Source of the DNA: JBBROS01 sp965213855
GTDB lineage: Bacteria; Pseudomonadota; Alphaproteobacteria; Acetobacterales; Acetobacteraceae
Length of the DNA stretch: 64,000 nt
NCBI GenBank assembly: GCA_965213855.1
Contig: CBDCAA010000011.1
Span: 310,001 to 374,000 of the forward strand
Reading direction: 5' to 3'
The position numbers and the translations under genes are program-made. This document shows, piece by piece, positions 7,716 to 16,362 of the stretch (its first letter is position 1; each line of letters begins with the position of its first letter). Below the pieces are notes generated by a model that was given only the letters and a program-made list of their open reading frames with translations, was not told where the DNA came from and searched no databases.

Positions 7716-8705
7716 GGCGCGGGTGGCCGGGTCGAGCCCGGCCATGAGGTACACTTTGTTGCCCACGGTTCGGCCGTCGACGATGCGGCCGATGAACGGA
7801 GCGGAGATGGTCAGATGCCCGCACGTTCCAGACGTACCGTCATGGCCGGGCTTGACCCGGCCACCCACGCCGGGGATGCACGATCGGTTTGGTTGTATCC
7901 CGCGCTGCTCGGGTGCGTTCGCGTGACTGGCGTGCGAGGCCTGTTTGGCGGCAACGGCGTGGGTGGCCGGGTCAAGCCCGGCCATGACGTACGGTTTGTT
8001 GCCCATGGCTCTGCGGTCACCAGAGTGCGGTCGATGAGCGGAGCGGAGATGGTCGAATGCCCGCACGTTCCAACATACGTCATGGCCGGGCTTGACCCGG
8101 CCACCCACGCCGGGGATGCCCGATCGATGGTGCTATATCCCGCGCTGCTCGGCTGCGTTCGCGTGACCGGCGTGCGAGGCCGGTTTGACAGCAACGGCGT
8201 GGGTGGCCGGGTCGAGCCCGGCCATGACGTACACTTTGTTGCCCACGGCTCTGCCGTCACCGGTGCGGTCGATGAGCGGAGCGGAGATGGTCAGATGCCG
8301 GCACGTCCCAAACGTACGTCATGGCCGGGCTTGACCCGGCCACCCACGCCGGGGATGCCCCTCGGTGGTGCTATATCCCGCGCTGCTCGGCTGCGTTCGC
8401 GTGACCGGCGTGCGGGGCCTGTTTGGCGGCAACGGCGTGGGTGGCCGGGTCAAGCCCGGCCATGACGTACACTTTGTTGCCCACGGCTCTGCCGCCAACG
8501 GTGCGGCCGATGAACGGAGCGGAGATTGTCAGATGCCGGCACGTCCCAAACGTACGTCATGGCCGGGCTTGACCCGGCCACCCACGACGGGGATGCCCGA
8601 TCGATGGTGCTATATCCCGCGCTGCTCGGCTGCGTTCGCGTGACCGGCGTGCTGGGCCTGTTCGACAGGATCGGCGTGGGTGGCCGGGTCGAGCCCGGCC
8701 ATGAC
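7716..8705. repeat. Tandem array of about 240-bp long-stem repeats (array 1)
   Basis: Four head-to-tail units spaced 238-240 bp. Each has a left arm GTCATGGCCGGGCTTGACCC... at 7839-7871, 8079-8111, 8318-8350 and 8556-8588, and a matching 33-bp right arm at 7956-7988, 8196-8228, 8434-8466 and 8673-8705; an extra right arm stands at 7716-7748. Arms are perfect or near-perfect inverted repeats around about 84-nt loops, so each unit can form a 33-bp stem. Loops and spacers are also conserved between units. The arms translate as MAGLDPATHA / VGGRVKPGHD, the well-known spurious-ORF signature of alphaproteobacterial intergenic repeats. This fills the 1.16-kb gap 7623-8784; I see no gene in it. Confidence 0.9.
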
Positions 8706-8784
8706 GTACTCCTTGTTGCACACAGTTTTGCCGTGACCAGTGCGGTCGATGAACGGCATGGGGGCAGACGCGGTGGCGCGCCGT

Positions 8785-9996
8785 TCAGGCCGCGCGGCGG
8801 AGACCGATCTGGCCCCAGACCGACGAGAGCGCGTCGACCAGGCGGGCGATGTCTTCCGTTGTATGCAGCGGCGAGGGGGTGATCCGCAGGCGCTCGGTGC
8901 CTTTTGGCACCGTCGGGTAGTTGATCGGCTGGACGTAGATCCCGTATTGCTCGAGCAGGGCGTCGCTGACCTGCTTGCACTGGACCGGGTCGCCGACCAT
9001 GACGGGCACGATGTGGCTTGGATTGTCGGCGTGGGGCAGGCCAGCCGCATCGAGGGCGGCGCGCAGGTGGGCGACGTTGCGCTGCTGGCCTTCGCGCTCG
9101 ACGCTGCTCGCCTTCAGGTGCCGGACGCTGGCGAGCGCCCCTGCGGCGACCGCAGGCGGCAGGGCGGTGGTGAAGATGAAGCCGGAGGCGAAGCTGCGGA
9201 CGAAGTCGCACATGGCGGCCGAGCCGGCGATGTAGCCGCCGATCACGCCGAAGCCCTTCGCCAGCGTGCCCTCGATCACGGTCACGCGGTGCGCCAGGCC
9301 CTCCCGCTCGGCGATGCCGCCGCCATGGGCGCCATACAGGCCGACCGCGTGCACCTCGTCGAGGTAGGACATCGCGCCATGGCGCTCGCACACGTCGAGG
9401 ATCTCGGCGATCGGGGCGATGTCGCCGTCCATCGAATAGACGCTCTCGAACGCGACCAGCTTGGGCAGCGCGGGATCCAGGCGCGAGAGCTTGCGGTCGA
9501 GGTCGTTGACGTCGTTATGGGCCCAGACCAGGCGGTCCGCACGGCTGTGGCGGATGCCTTCGATCATCGAGGCATGGTTCAGCGCGTCCGACAGCACGAC
9601 GCAGCCCGGCAGGCGCCCGGCGAGGGTGCTGAGCGCGGCCCAGTTGGCCATGTAGCCGGAGTTGAACAGCAGCGCCGACTCCGTGCCGTGCAGGCCCGCC
9701 AGCTCCTGCTCCAGCAGGACATGGTAGTGGTTCGTGCCGGCGATGTTGCGGGTGCCGCCGGCGCCGGCGCCGCATTGGTCGAGCACCGCATGCATCGCGG
9801 CCAACACGTCCGGATGCTGGCCCATGCCGAGGTAGTCGTTGCTGCACCAGACGGTCACGTCGGGGTTGTTGCCGCCGTTGACGTGGGTCGCCTGGGGAAA
9901 CTGTCCGGCCTTGCGCTGCAGGTCGGCAAAGACCCGGTAGTTGCCCTCCTCGCGAAGGGTGTCGAGCTCGCTACGGAAGAAGTGCTGGTAGTCCAT
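8785..9996 (-). CDS. hemA: 5-aminolevulinate synthase (C4 pathway)
   Basis: 403 aa from ATG 9996, with GGAGGAAACAGCC just upstream; the open frame continues 12 codons further inside puhE. PLP enzyme condensing glycine and succinyl-CoA to 5-aminolevulinate, the first committed tetrapyrrole precursor. Motifs: CSNDYLGM, GAGAGGTRNIAGTN, YLDEVHAVGLYG and the PLP-lysine site EGTLAKGFG. It is the last gene of the minus-strand bch-puh operon, a conserved placement that ties precursor supply to reaction-centre assembly. Its start overlaps the puhE end by 26 bp. Another hemA for haem may exist elsewhere (not seen). Confidence 0.96.
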   Translation of the reverse strand: MDYQHFFRSELDTLREEGNYRVFADLQRKAGQFPQATHVNGGNNPDVTVWCSNDYLGMGQHPDVLAAMHAVLDQCGAGAGGTRNIAGTNHYHVLLEQELAGLHGTESALLFNSGYMANWAALSTLAGRLPGCVVLSDALNHASMIEGIRHSRADRLVWAHNDVNDLDRKLSRLDPALPKLVAFESVYSMDGDIAPIAEILDVCERHGAMSYLDEVHAVGLYGAHGGGIAEREGLAHRVTVIEGTLAKGFGVIGGYIAGSAAMCDFVRSFASGFIFTTALPPAVAAGALASVRHLKASSVEREGQQRNVAHLRAALDAAGLPHADNPSHIVPVMVGDPVQCKQVSDALLEQYGIYVQPINYPTVPKGTERLRITPSPLHTTEDIARLVDALSSVWGQIGLRRAA

Positions 9997-10840
9997 GGCT
10001 GTTTCCTCCGATGGCATGGTCCACGGGGCCATGCTCGAGTTTCGACGGTCGCGTCTCGCGCACCCGGCCCGGCCTCCGCCGGCCCGGCTGGAACTTCAAG
10101 GACCAGGCCCAGAGCCGCGCGAATGGCAGGGGCAACACCAGGAAGGCATGTTCGATGACGGCCAGCGCCATCATGGCCGCGAGGAAGGCCCACCAAGCCG
10201 CCGCCGCCGGATCGATCGCTGCGTCGGCGACCTGGGCGAGCAGCACCGTCCCGATCGTCCCCCCGACGAGCACGACGGGCATGAGGACGTTCATCCGGCG
10301 CCGGGCCATGAAGCTGAGCAGGTAGCGCAGGTGCTGCGGCAGCAACTCCTCGCCGAGGTTCAGCACGCCCATGAACACGTTGAGCTTGGCGCTGGTGCGC
10401 ATAAGCCAGAGCAGCATGAAGGTCCAGGTTCCCGCCTGGTTGGGCGCATGCCACGTAGTCGCGACGATGACGATGGCAGTGCCGATGATCGCCAACTCGT
10501 GCCACAGGCAGGCGGCAACGCCCTGGCAGAACCGCTCCCAAAAGGTCGCGTCCGGATCGGCCGCGACCCGGCGCGGCCCCGTGACGAAGCCCATGAAGAA
10601 GCTCATCTCCTGCCAGGCCCAGGCAAGGATGGCGTAGGTGAAGGCGGCGTAGGCGCCAGCGACCGTCGTGTCGTGCGCGCTGACCGACAGGCGGTGCAGT
10701 GCCAGCACGAACACGGCCGTGCCCGCGATCATGCTCCAGCGGAACGTGGGCCGCGGCAGGTTGTCCAGCAGCAGCACGACCCCGGTGCTGAACCACCACA
10801 TGAACAGCGCATACAGCGCCGGATAAAGCAGCCCGTGCAC
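9971..10840 (-). CDS. puhE: Photosynthetic complex assembly protein PuhE (DUF3623 family)
   Basis: 289 aa from GTG 10840, 13 bp after the acsF stop, giving a start VHGLLYPALYALFMWWFSTG that fits the family; an upstream extension inside acsF would have no ribosome site. Polytopic membrane protein with about six to seven hydrophobic spans (VVLLLDNLPRPTFRW, AYAAFTYAILAWAWQEMSF, NQAGTWTFMLLWLMR). PuhE is encoded near acsF and hemA in many purple bacteria and affects reaction-centre/BChl supply in Rhodobacter capsulatus; its biochemical role is not settled. Its 3' end overlaps hemA. Confidence 0.88.
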   Translation of the reverse strand: MHGLLYPALYALFMWWFSTGVVLLLDNLPRPTFRWSMIAGTAVFVLALHRLSVSAHDTTVAGAYAAFTYAILAWAWQEMSFFMGFVTGPRRVAADPDATFWERFCQGVAACLWHELAIIGTAIVIVATTWHAPNQAGTWTFMLLWLMRTSAKLNVFMGVLNLGEELLPQHLRYLLSFMARRRMNVLMPVVLVGGTIGTVLLAQVADAAIDPAAAAWWAFLAAMMALAVIEHAFLVLPLPFARLWAWSLKFQPGRRRPGRVRETRPSKLEHGPVDHAIGGNSHGLPALLP

Positions 10841-10853
10841 GGTGGCCCCGCGC

Positions 10854-11927
10854 CTACCAGGCCGGCGCGAGGCGGACGGACGCTGGCATCGCGTTACGCT
10901 TGGCCGGCAATGCGAACAGCCGCACGAAGGTCGCCCCCGCCGCGACCGTGAGGCCAATGACCCGCAGCTTACCCAGCACGCCGCCCTGCCGACGCGCATC
11001 GCGCTGGCCGACGGTGATGCGCCGCATCCGCTCCAGCCCGGCCCGGAACGCCGGGTGATCGATGTCGAGCTCCACCGGGAACACCTGGCGCGCGATGTCG
11101 GACGTGATGCGGAACACCGTGTAGTCGTACTCGGTCGGATCGATGCCCAGCGCCGCGTGGAACGCCGGCCGGGCATGGTCGCGCACATACATCGTCGCGA
11201 ACACCGCCAGCAGGAAGAAGCGGACCCAGTACTTGTTGACGCCCGAGAGCAGCTTCGGGTCCGAGCGCATCAGCAGCGCGAAGGCCTCGCCGTGCCGGAA
11301 CTCGTCGTTGCACCACTCCTGGAACCAGCTGAAGATCGGGTGGATCATCCGCTCCGGATGCCGCTCCAGGTGCCGGTAGATGGTGATGTAGCGGGCATAG
11401 CCGATCTTCTCGGACAGATAGGTCGCGTAGAAGATGAACTTGGGCTGAAAGTAAGTGTACTTCTTGGCCTTCGTCAGGAAGCTCAGGTCGACGCCGACGC
11501 CGACGTCCTGCAGCGCCTCGTTGATGAACGCGGCATGCCGTGCCTCGTCGCGCGCCATGAAGCTGAACAGGTCGTGGATATCGCCGTCCTTGATGCGCTT
11601 CTTGATCTCGGCATAGAGCACGCAGCCGGAGAACTCGGCCGTCACCGAGCTGACCAGGAACTCCAGAAGCTCGCGCCGCACCTCGGGGTCGAGCGCCTGC
11701 AGGTCGAAGTTGAAGGGTATCTCGTTGATGAAGTGGCCGCGGTTCGGGTCGGCGCGTAACTCGCTGATCAGCCCGTCCCATTCGGCGCGCACGCCGGACA
11801 CGTCGATCTTCTCCATCGCCTCGAAGTCGGTCGTGTAGAAGCGCGGCGTCAGGATCGTGTCTTCTTGCGCGAGCTTCGTGCTCTCGTTAACGGGGCGCCG
11901 GGTCAGGGAGGCGGTCGTGGCCGACAT
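10854..11927 (-). CDS. acsF: Mg-protoporphyrin IX monomethyl ester oxidative cyclase AcsF
   Basis: 357 aa. O2-dependent diiron enzyme that forms ring E of (bacterio)chlorophyll. Diiron ligand motifs are clear: VTAEFSGCVLYAEIKKR, FMARDEARHAAF and WCNDEFRHGEAFAL. Starts MSATTASLTRRPVNESTKLA; the ATG overlaps the preceding stop by one base (TGATG). The window contains no anaerobic cyclase (bchE), so as far as visible ring E closure needs oxygen, which suits a microaerobic or aerobic phototroph. Full family length. Confidence 0.96.
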   Translation of the reverse strand: MSATTASLTRRPVNESTKLAQEDTILTPRFYTTDFEAMEKIDVSGVRAEWDGLISELRADPNRGHFINEIPFNFDLQALDPEVRRELLEFLVSSVTAEFSGCVLYAEIKKRIKDGDIHDLFSFMARDEARHAAFINEALQDVGVGVDLSFLTKAKKYTYFQPKFIFYATYLSEKIGYARYITIYRHLERHPERMIHPIFSWFQEWCNDEFRHGEAFALLMRSDPKLLSGVNKYWVRFFLLAVFATMYVRDHARPAFHAALGIDPTEYDYTVFRITSDIARQVFPVELDIDHPAFRAGLERMRRITVGQRDARRQGGVLGKLRVIGLTVAAGATFVRLFALPAKRNAMPASVRLAPAW

Positions 11928-12256
11928 CAGCGTGTCTCCTTCGGCTCGAAGCCGACCTCATACAATCCGGTCAACTGGAACATGGCGGTCAGCGCCGTCC
12001 AGGCCCGTACGATCGACCCGGCGCGGCTCACGGTGGCCGGGCACTGCATCACCATGTGTTGCCCCGTGCCGATTGCGGTAGGGACCCCATGCACCTGGAC
12101 GACGTCGCCGGCCCGGATGTCAATCCCGTCGGGCACTGCATACGCATGGAAGCTGTCGGGCGTGTTCTCCAGGTCGATGTCGGCGCGCGCCTGCACAATG
12201 CGGCGGCCGAACAGCCAGTCGTCTTGCCTGGCATCCGGCTTGGCGTCGCCGCTCAT
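11927..12256 (-). CDS. Small conserved protein between puhC and acsF, function unknown
   Basis: 109 aa, no membrane span or signal. I recognise it only by position: photosynthesis clusters of this type carry a short ORF between puhC and acsF (sometimes grouped with puhD-like genes). It looks genuine: ATGA overlap with puhC and TGATG overlap with acsF lock it into the operon. Visible features are a small beta-rich stretch GIDIRAGDVVQVHGVPTAIG and a hydrophobic, tryptophan-containing C-terminal helix AGSIVRAWTALTAMFQLTGL followed by YEVGFEP. Probably an accessory or assembly factor (inference). Confidence 0.75.
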   Translation of the reverse strand: MSGDAKPDARQDDWLFGRRIVQARADIDLENTPDSFHAYAVPDGIDIRAGDVVQVHGVPTAIGTGQHMVMQCPATVSRAGSIVRAWTALTAMFQLTGLYEVGFEPKETR

Positions 12257-12714
12257 TCGACATACTCCGGCGCCAAATGGTGCTCGACCGGCAGCAGCGC
12301 CGCGAACACCTGCTCGTTGGTCGAGCCGTAGGCGGCCAGGTCCAGCCGCACGCCCGTCGCGGGGTCTTCCAGGATAAGGCGGCCATCGGCATAGGCGGCA
12401 AGCCGCAACGGCGCCTCGTGCGGGAGGTCACGCAGCTTCCGGGCCCGGTTCATGCTGCGCAGCACGCCGCGGATGAAGCCCTGCTCGCCAGCGAAGTCGT
12501 CGACTTGGCGTCCGTTCTCGAATACGCCCACGCTGTGGTCCGGAAGGTCCGAGAACACCAGGGTGCGCTCGGCCAACAGCGTCGCCTGCGGCGGCGGGTT
12601 GGCGCCGCCCACCGCACCCGGCCCGATCGCCACGAGCGTGAAGGCGATGGCGATGGCGCCGCCGACCAGCATCAACGGCACACGGGCGAGAACGGGCGGC
12701 GAAGGCTTCGTCAC
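12253..12714 (-). CDS. puhC: Photosynthetic complex assembly protein PuhC
   Basis: 153 aa. One N-terminal membrane span (VPLMLVGGAIAIAFTLVAIG), then a periplasmic domain beginning around ATLLAERTLVFSDLPDHSVGV, with the typical GEQGFIRGVLRSMNRARKL motif. PuhC is needed for normal reaction-centre/LH1 assembly in Rhodobacter. It lies 14 bp after puhB and overlaps the next gene by 4 nt. Length matches the family. Confidence 0.9.
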   Translation of the reverse strand: MTKPSPPVLARVPLMLVGGAIAIAFTLVAIGPGAVGGANPPPQATLLAERTLVFSDLPDHSVGVFENGRQVDDFAGEQGFIRGVLRSMNRARKLRDLPHEAPLRLAAYADGRLILEDPATGVRLDLAAYGSTNEQVFAALLPVEHHLAPEYVE

Positions 12715-12728
12715 GGGCAGTATCCTGT

Positions 12729-13412
12729 TCAGGCCGCCACGACGGATGGTGTCGCGTTTGGCTTACACTCGGCACTGTCCACAATTTTTGCGTCGGACGC
12801 CAGCGGAACCGGCATGTCCATGTATTCCGCCAGCGCGCGGCTCAGGATCCGCCCCGCGGCCGCGGCATCCGGCACCGAACGCAACGCTGCCTGCCCGAAG
12901 CGCCACGGGCGCGCATGGGGCCACATGAGCAGCCAGCCGAGGCCCTTCGCGTCGCGCGCCAACTTGATGGCGACGTCGCCCGTCCCGTCGGCCCTGACGA
13001 CCATGGAGGCGCCGTCGACCTTGGCGAATGGCAGGTTGATGGTGAGCGAATAGGCAACGCCCAACCGGATCACGACCCGACGGTTCGTGATGGTGTAGGC
13101 GGAGCCGCGGGCGGCAAGCCAGGCATAGCCGACGGCGAACGCGACAGGAACCATTGCGGCCAGCGCCGCACAGGCCGTCCGGAAGGCGATGTCGTTCACC
13201 GTCATCCCATGTCGCGTGGCCGAGACGAACACCCAGCCCACGGCGAGAGCCAAATAGAGCGCCATGCCGCGGACGTGCAGCGCGTTGCGGGCCAGCGCCC
13301 ACCAGTCCGGCGCGCCTTGCCACAAGATACGCTCGCCCTCTGGCAGCCTGCCCGGCAGGTCGAACCGGCTCGCCGGCACGCGCCCGTTCTTGATCTTGTG
13401 CCGGGCGCTCAC
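12729..13412 (-). CDS. puhB: Photosynthetic complex assembly protein PuhB (PH-domain membrane protein)
   Basis: 227 aa. Starts MSARHKIKNGRVPASRFDL, followed by GRLPEGERILWQGAPDWWALA, three hydrophobic spans (residues about 48-65, 80-110) and a bacterial PH-like domain (GSAYTITNRRVVIRLGVAYSL, INLPFAKVDGASM). PuhB dimerises and assists reaction-centre assembly in Rhodobacter capsulatus. Start overlaps the puhA stop by 4 nt. The poorly conserved C-terminal 20 residues are probably disordered. Confidence 0.92.
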   Translation of the reverse strand: MSARHKIKNGRVPASRFDLPGRLPEGERILWQGAPDWWALARNALHVRGMALYLALAVGWVFVSATRHGMTVNDIAFRTACAALAAMVPVAFAVGYAWLAARGSAYTITNRRVVIRLGVAYSLTINLPFAKVDGASMVVRADGTGDVAIKLARDAKGLGWLLMWPHARPWRFGQAALRSVPDAAAAGRILSRALAEYMDMPVPLASDAKIVDSAECKPNATPSVVAA

Positions 13413-14176
13413 AGGATCGGCTCCGCCCGCGCCGCGTTGGCATACAGCATGCCCGCCGAGTAGTAGGCCATGATCTTGTCCTCCTCGAGCAGCGTGACCT
13501 GCTCCGGCTGCTTCAGCGCCGGCACCGTCTGGAACTGGGCGGCGGTGATGAACCCGGTCATCACCCGGCGATGCTTCGCGTCGAACGACAGGTAGTTCAT
13601 GGGGATCAGCACCCGGCGCGCGTCCGCCAACTCGACCTCCAAGTAGCGGATCACGACTTCGGACCGGTCGATCCAGCTGTCGACGATGCGACCGGCGATC
13701 GCGCCGTCACAGCCGACCATGTCGAAACCGGTCAGGTCCGGATCCTCGGTCGCGAGGAAGAACGCCGGCGCGGACCGCAACGGGACGATCTTCGGCAGCT
13801 GATCGTCCCACGCCATATCGGGATGGTCGGCGCGGTTGGCCCAAGCGCCAGGACCCATCCCGGACGTCATCGGATTGCCCAGCGGGATGTAGGGTGCGCC
13901 CGGGAACTTGGCCGACGGCACGCCGTTCAGCGGCTCCGGCGTTTCGCCGCGCGGGGCAAACACCTTGGTGCCATCGGGCAGCAGGAAGGTCTTCGGCTTG
14001 GGGATGAACGGAAAGCCCTGAAGCAACCTGCCCGAGCCGTCGCTGGCGACGAGCGGATAGCCCTCCCGCTTGTTCTCCCGGTGGAGGTAGTAGATCAGGC
14101 CAGCGAAGAAGCCCCAGAATATGTAAAGGCAGATCTGCGCGACGTCGATGTAGTTGGTGATTGCGCCGGGTTGCAT
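13409..14176 (-). CDS. puhA: Photosynthetic reaction centre H subunit PuhA
   Basis: 255 aa. One N-terminal membrane helix (YIDVAQICLYIFWGFFAGLI) then a cytoplasmic beta-barrel domain that caps PufLM and mediates proton delivery to QB. Characteristic blocks: YYLHRENKREGYPL, PKTFLLPDGTKVFAPR, GCDGAIAGRIVDSWIDRSE and VLIPMNYLSFDAKHRRV. The C-terminus EDKIMAYYSAGMLYA is typical. Lies 9 bp after lhaA and overlaps puhB by 4 nt. Confidence 0.97.
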   Translation of the reverse strand: MQPGAITNYIDVAQICLYIFWGFFAGLIYYLHRENKREGYPLVASDGSGRLLQGFPFIPKPKTFLLPDGTKVFAPRGETPEPLNGVPSAKFPGAPYIPLGNPMTSGMGPGAWANRADHPDMAWDDQLPKIVPLRSAPAFFLATEDPDLTGFDMVGCDGAIAGRIVDSWIDRSEVVIRYLEVELADARRVLIPMNYLSFDAKHRRVMTGFITAAQFQTVPALKQPEQVTLLEEDKIMAYYSAGMLYANAARAEPIL

Positions 14177-14185
14177 CGTGGGACC

Positions 14186-15646
14186 TCAGCCTGGTTGAAG
14201 GTTGCTGGCGTGATAGCTGGGCGCCGGGCGGACGAGCGGCCCGACGGCGACCAGGGTGACAAACAGGAGCACCAGCTCGACCGCGTAGACGGCGACGTAG
14301 CCGGTGGCCGGCGTAGCCAGCGTGGGGCCCAGCGCGCCGGCATCGGCAAGCATGCCGATGCCGTCGCGGAGCAGCCCGCCCGCGGCCACCGCCGTGCCCG
14401 CGGCCGACGCCTGCACGGCGCCCCAGATGCCGAGCGTGAGCCCGACCTGGCCGCGCGGGGCCGAGGCCATCGCCGCCGTGAGCGTGCAGTGCGCGAACAG
14501 CCCGGCGCCGAGGCCGATGCCGAAGACGCCCGACGCGAACAGGGCCGGCAGTTCGAGCGGGGCGGCGAAGATCACCGCCGAGAACGCCGCGAGGCCGGCC
14601 AGCGCGGCAAACCCCGATAGCCGATAGGGGTCGGCTCCGCGGCCCAGCAGCCGGGCGCCGATGGCGAAGCCCGAAAGGCCGCCGATCGCGAGCAATGCGG
14701 TCATCGCCGTCGTGGCGCCCACGCTCAGGCCCATAACCTGGCCGCCATACGGCTCGAGCAGGATGTCCTGCATGCTGAACGCGACCGTGCCGAGGCCGAG
14801 CGCCACCAGCCGTCGACGCGACTGCAGGCCGGCGGCGAACGTCCGCCAGGTCTCGGCGAAGCCGGGACCGCCGCCGATGGTCCGGGCGGGGTTGCGAGGC
14901 TCCTGCTTCCACAGCGCGATGCCGTTCAGCACGATCGTCGCCACCGCGGCGCCCTGCACGACCTGGATCAGGCGGATCTGGCTGAAATGCGCCAGCACGG
15001 AGCCGAACAGCAGCGCACTCGCCACCATGCCCAGCAGCAGCATCATGCACAGCAGCGCGACCACCTTCGGATGCGCCTTCTGCGGCGCCAGGTCGGTCGC
15101 GAGCGCCAGCCCGACCGTCTGGACCGTATGCAGCCCGGCCCCGACCATGAGGAAGGCGAGCGCCGCCGCCGCCTGCCCCACCCAGGGCGCCGCGTGGCTG
15201 TCACCCGACAGCAGGATGATCGCGAACGGCATGATGGACAGGCCGCCGAACTGGACCAGCGTGCCGAACCACAGATAGGGCACCCGGCGCCAGCCCAGCA
15301 CGGAGCGGTGCGTGTCGGACTTGAAGCCCACCACGGCGCGGAACGGCGCGAACACGAGCGGCAGGCTGACCATGACGGCGACCAGCCATGCCGGGACGCC
15401 CATCTCGACGATCATGACGCGGTTCAGCGTGCCGATCAGCAGCACGACGGCCATGCCGACCGTGACCTGGAACAAGCTCAGCCGCAGGAGCCGGCCCATC
15501 GGCAGCTCGGCCGTGGCCGCGTCGGCGAACGGCATGAACCCCGCGCCGAGCTTGCCCCACTTGGTCCCGACCCGCCGGTTCGTGCCGGCGACCGCCCGGA
15601 TCATGCCCTCGATCGTCCAGCCGGGGATTTCCTCGTTGGTCTTCAT
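14186..15646 (-). CDS. lhaA: LH1 assembly protein LhaA (PucC-type BCD-family MFS)
   Basis: 486 aa, twelve predicted spans. Member of the bacteriochlorophyll delivery branch of the major facilitator superfamily; LhaA/PucC proteins help insert antenna polypeptides. Start region GRLLRLSLFQVTVGMAVVLL then GTLNRVMIVEMGVPAWLV is diagnostic, as are FRAVVGFKSDTHRSVLGWRR and MQDILLEPYGGQVMGLSVG. Located between bchM and puhA, as in Rhodobacter and Rhodospirillum. Start overlaps the bchM stop by 4 nt. A paralogue lies at 27944-29290. Confidence 0.93.
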   Translation of the reverse strand: MKTNEEIPGWTIEGMIRAVAGTNRRVGTKWGKLGAGFMPFADAATAELPMGRLLRLSLFQVTVGMAVVLLIGTLNRVMIVEMGVPAWLVAVMVSLPLVFAPFRAVVGFKSDTHRSVLGWRRVPYLWFGTLVQFGGLSIMPFAIILLSGDSHAAPWVGQAAAALAFLMVGAGLHTVQTVGLALATDLAPQKAHPKVVALLCMMLLLGMVASALLFGSVLAHFSQIRLIQVVQGAAVATIVLNGIALWKQEPRNPARTIGGGPGFAETWRTFAAGLQSRRRLVALGLGTVAFSMQDILLEPYGGQVMGLSVGATTAMTALLAIGGLSGFAIGARLLGRGADPYRLSGFAALAGLAAFSAVIFAAPLELPALFASGVFGIGLGAGLFAHCTLTAAMASAPRGQVGLTLGIWGAVQASAAGTAVAAGGLLRDGIGMLADAGALGPTLATPATGYVAVYAVELVLLFVTLVAVGPLVRPAPSYHASNLQPG

Positions 15647-16362
15647 GGGCGAACCAGCTCCAGCGCCTCGGACTTGTAGAAGCCGACGTCAATCCGGTGA
15701 TTGCGGGCCGGCTGCCAGCCCGCCAGCGCCGGGTGGCTTGTGATCAGCCGCTTCAGCGTGTTCGGCCCGACCGGTTCGATCGCCGGCGCACGGTCGCCGC
15801 GGGGGAACAGCCGGCCCGCTGCGTGCATCGCAGCCAGCAACGGCGTACGGGGGGCGAACGTGAACACGACGGAGGTGGCTGCGCGCGCGGCAAGACCGGC
15901 GATCACCCGGACCATGTCGGGCGCGATGTAGTGGATCAGGCTGTCCATCCCGACGACGTGGTCGAACGTCTCCCAATCGGGGCCGAGCGCCGGGTCGAGC
16001 ATGTCGCCGGCGGCATAGGTGATGTCGAGCCCGGCCGGCGTGCGCTCGCGGGCGAGGTCCACCAGCGTGGGCGACAGGTCGATCGCGACGACGCTGGCGC
16101 CGCGCTGGGCCGCCGCCACCGCCAGCGCGCCGGTGCCGCACCCGGCATCGAGAATCCGCCGGCCCGACAGGTCATCCGGCAGCCAGGACAGCAGGGTCGC
16201 GCGCATCCGGTCGCGCCCGGCGCGGACCGTCTTGCGGATACCGGACACCGGGGCGTCGCTGGTCAGCCGCTCCCACGCCTTGACCGCGGTTTGGTCGAAG
16301 TAGGTCTGCAGCTCGCTCCGGCGGCTGAGATAGGTGGGGTTGTTCGACACAACCGCGCCCAT
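15643..16362 (-). CDS. bchM: Mg-protoporphyrin IX O-methyltransferase BchM
   Basis: 239 aa from ATG 16362, in TGATG overlap with the bchL stop; the frame runs far upstream through bchL but that part is antisense-like shadow. SAM-dependent methylation of the ring C propionate before AcsF acts. Rossmann motif I is RILDAGCGTGALAVAAAQRG, followed by VVAIDLSPTLVDLAR; the family motif FDHVVGMDSLIHY is present. The C-terminus HRIDVGFYKSEALELVRP is typical. Confidence 0.95.
   Translation of the reverse strand: MGAVVSNNPTYLSRRSELQTYFDQTAVKAWERLTSDAPVSGIRKTVRAGRDRMRATLLSWLPDDLSGRRILDAGCGTGALAVAAAQRGASVVAIDLSPTLVDLARERTPAGLDITYAAGDMLDPALGPDWETFDHVVGMDSLIHYIAPDMVRVIAGLAARAATSVVFTFAPRTPLLAAMHAAGRLFPRGDRAPAIEPVGPNTLKRLITSHPALAGWQPARNHRIDVGFYKSEALELVRP

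Noticed and set aside
7659..8643. Several ORFs of 67-216 codons in the repeat array with MAGLDPATHA-like starts
   Set aside because: They are translations of the repeat arms on both strands, have no ribosome sites, and repeat themselves with the array.
7716..8705. CRISPR-like regular repeats
   Set aside because: Units are about 240 bp with long inverted arms, and the sequence between arms is conserved rather than unique, so these are not spacers. No cas genes are present.
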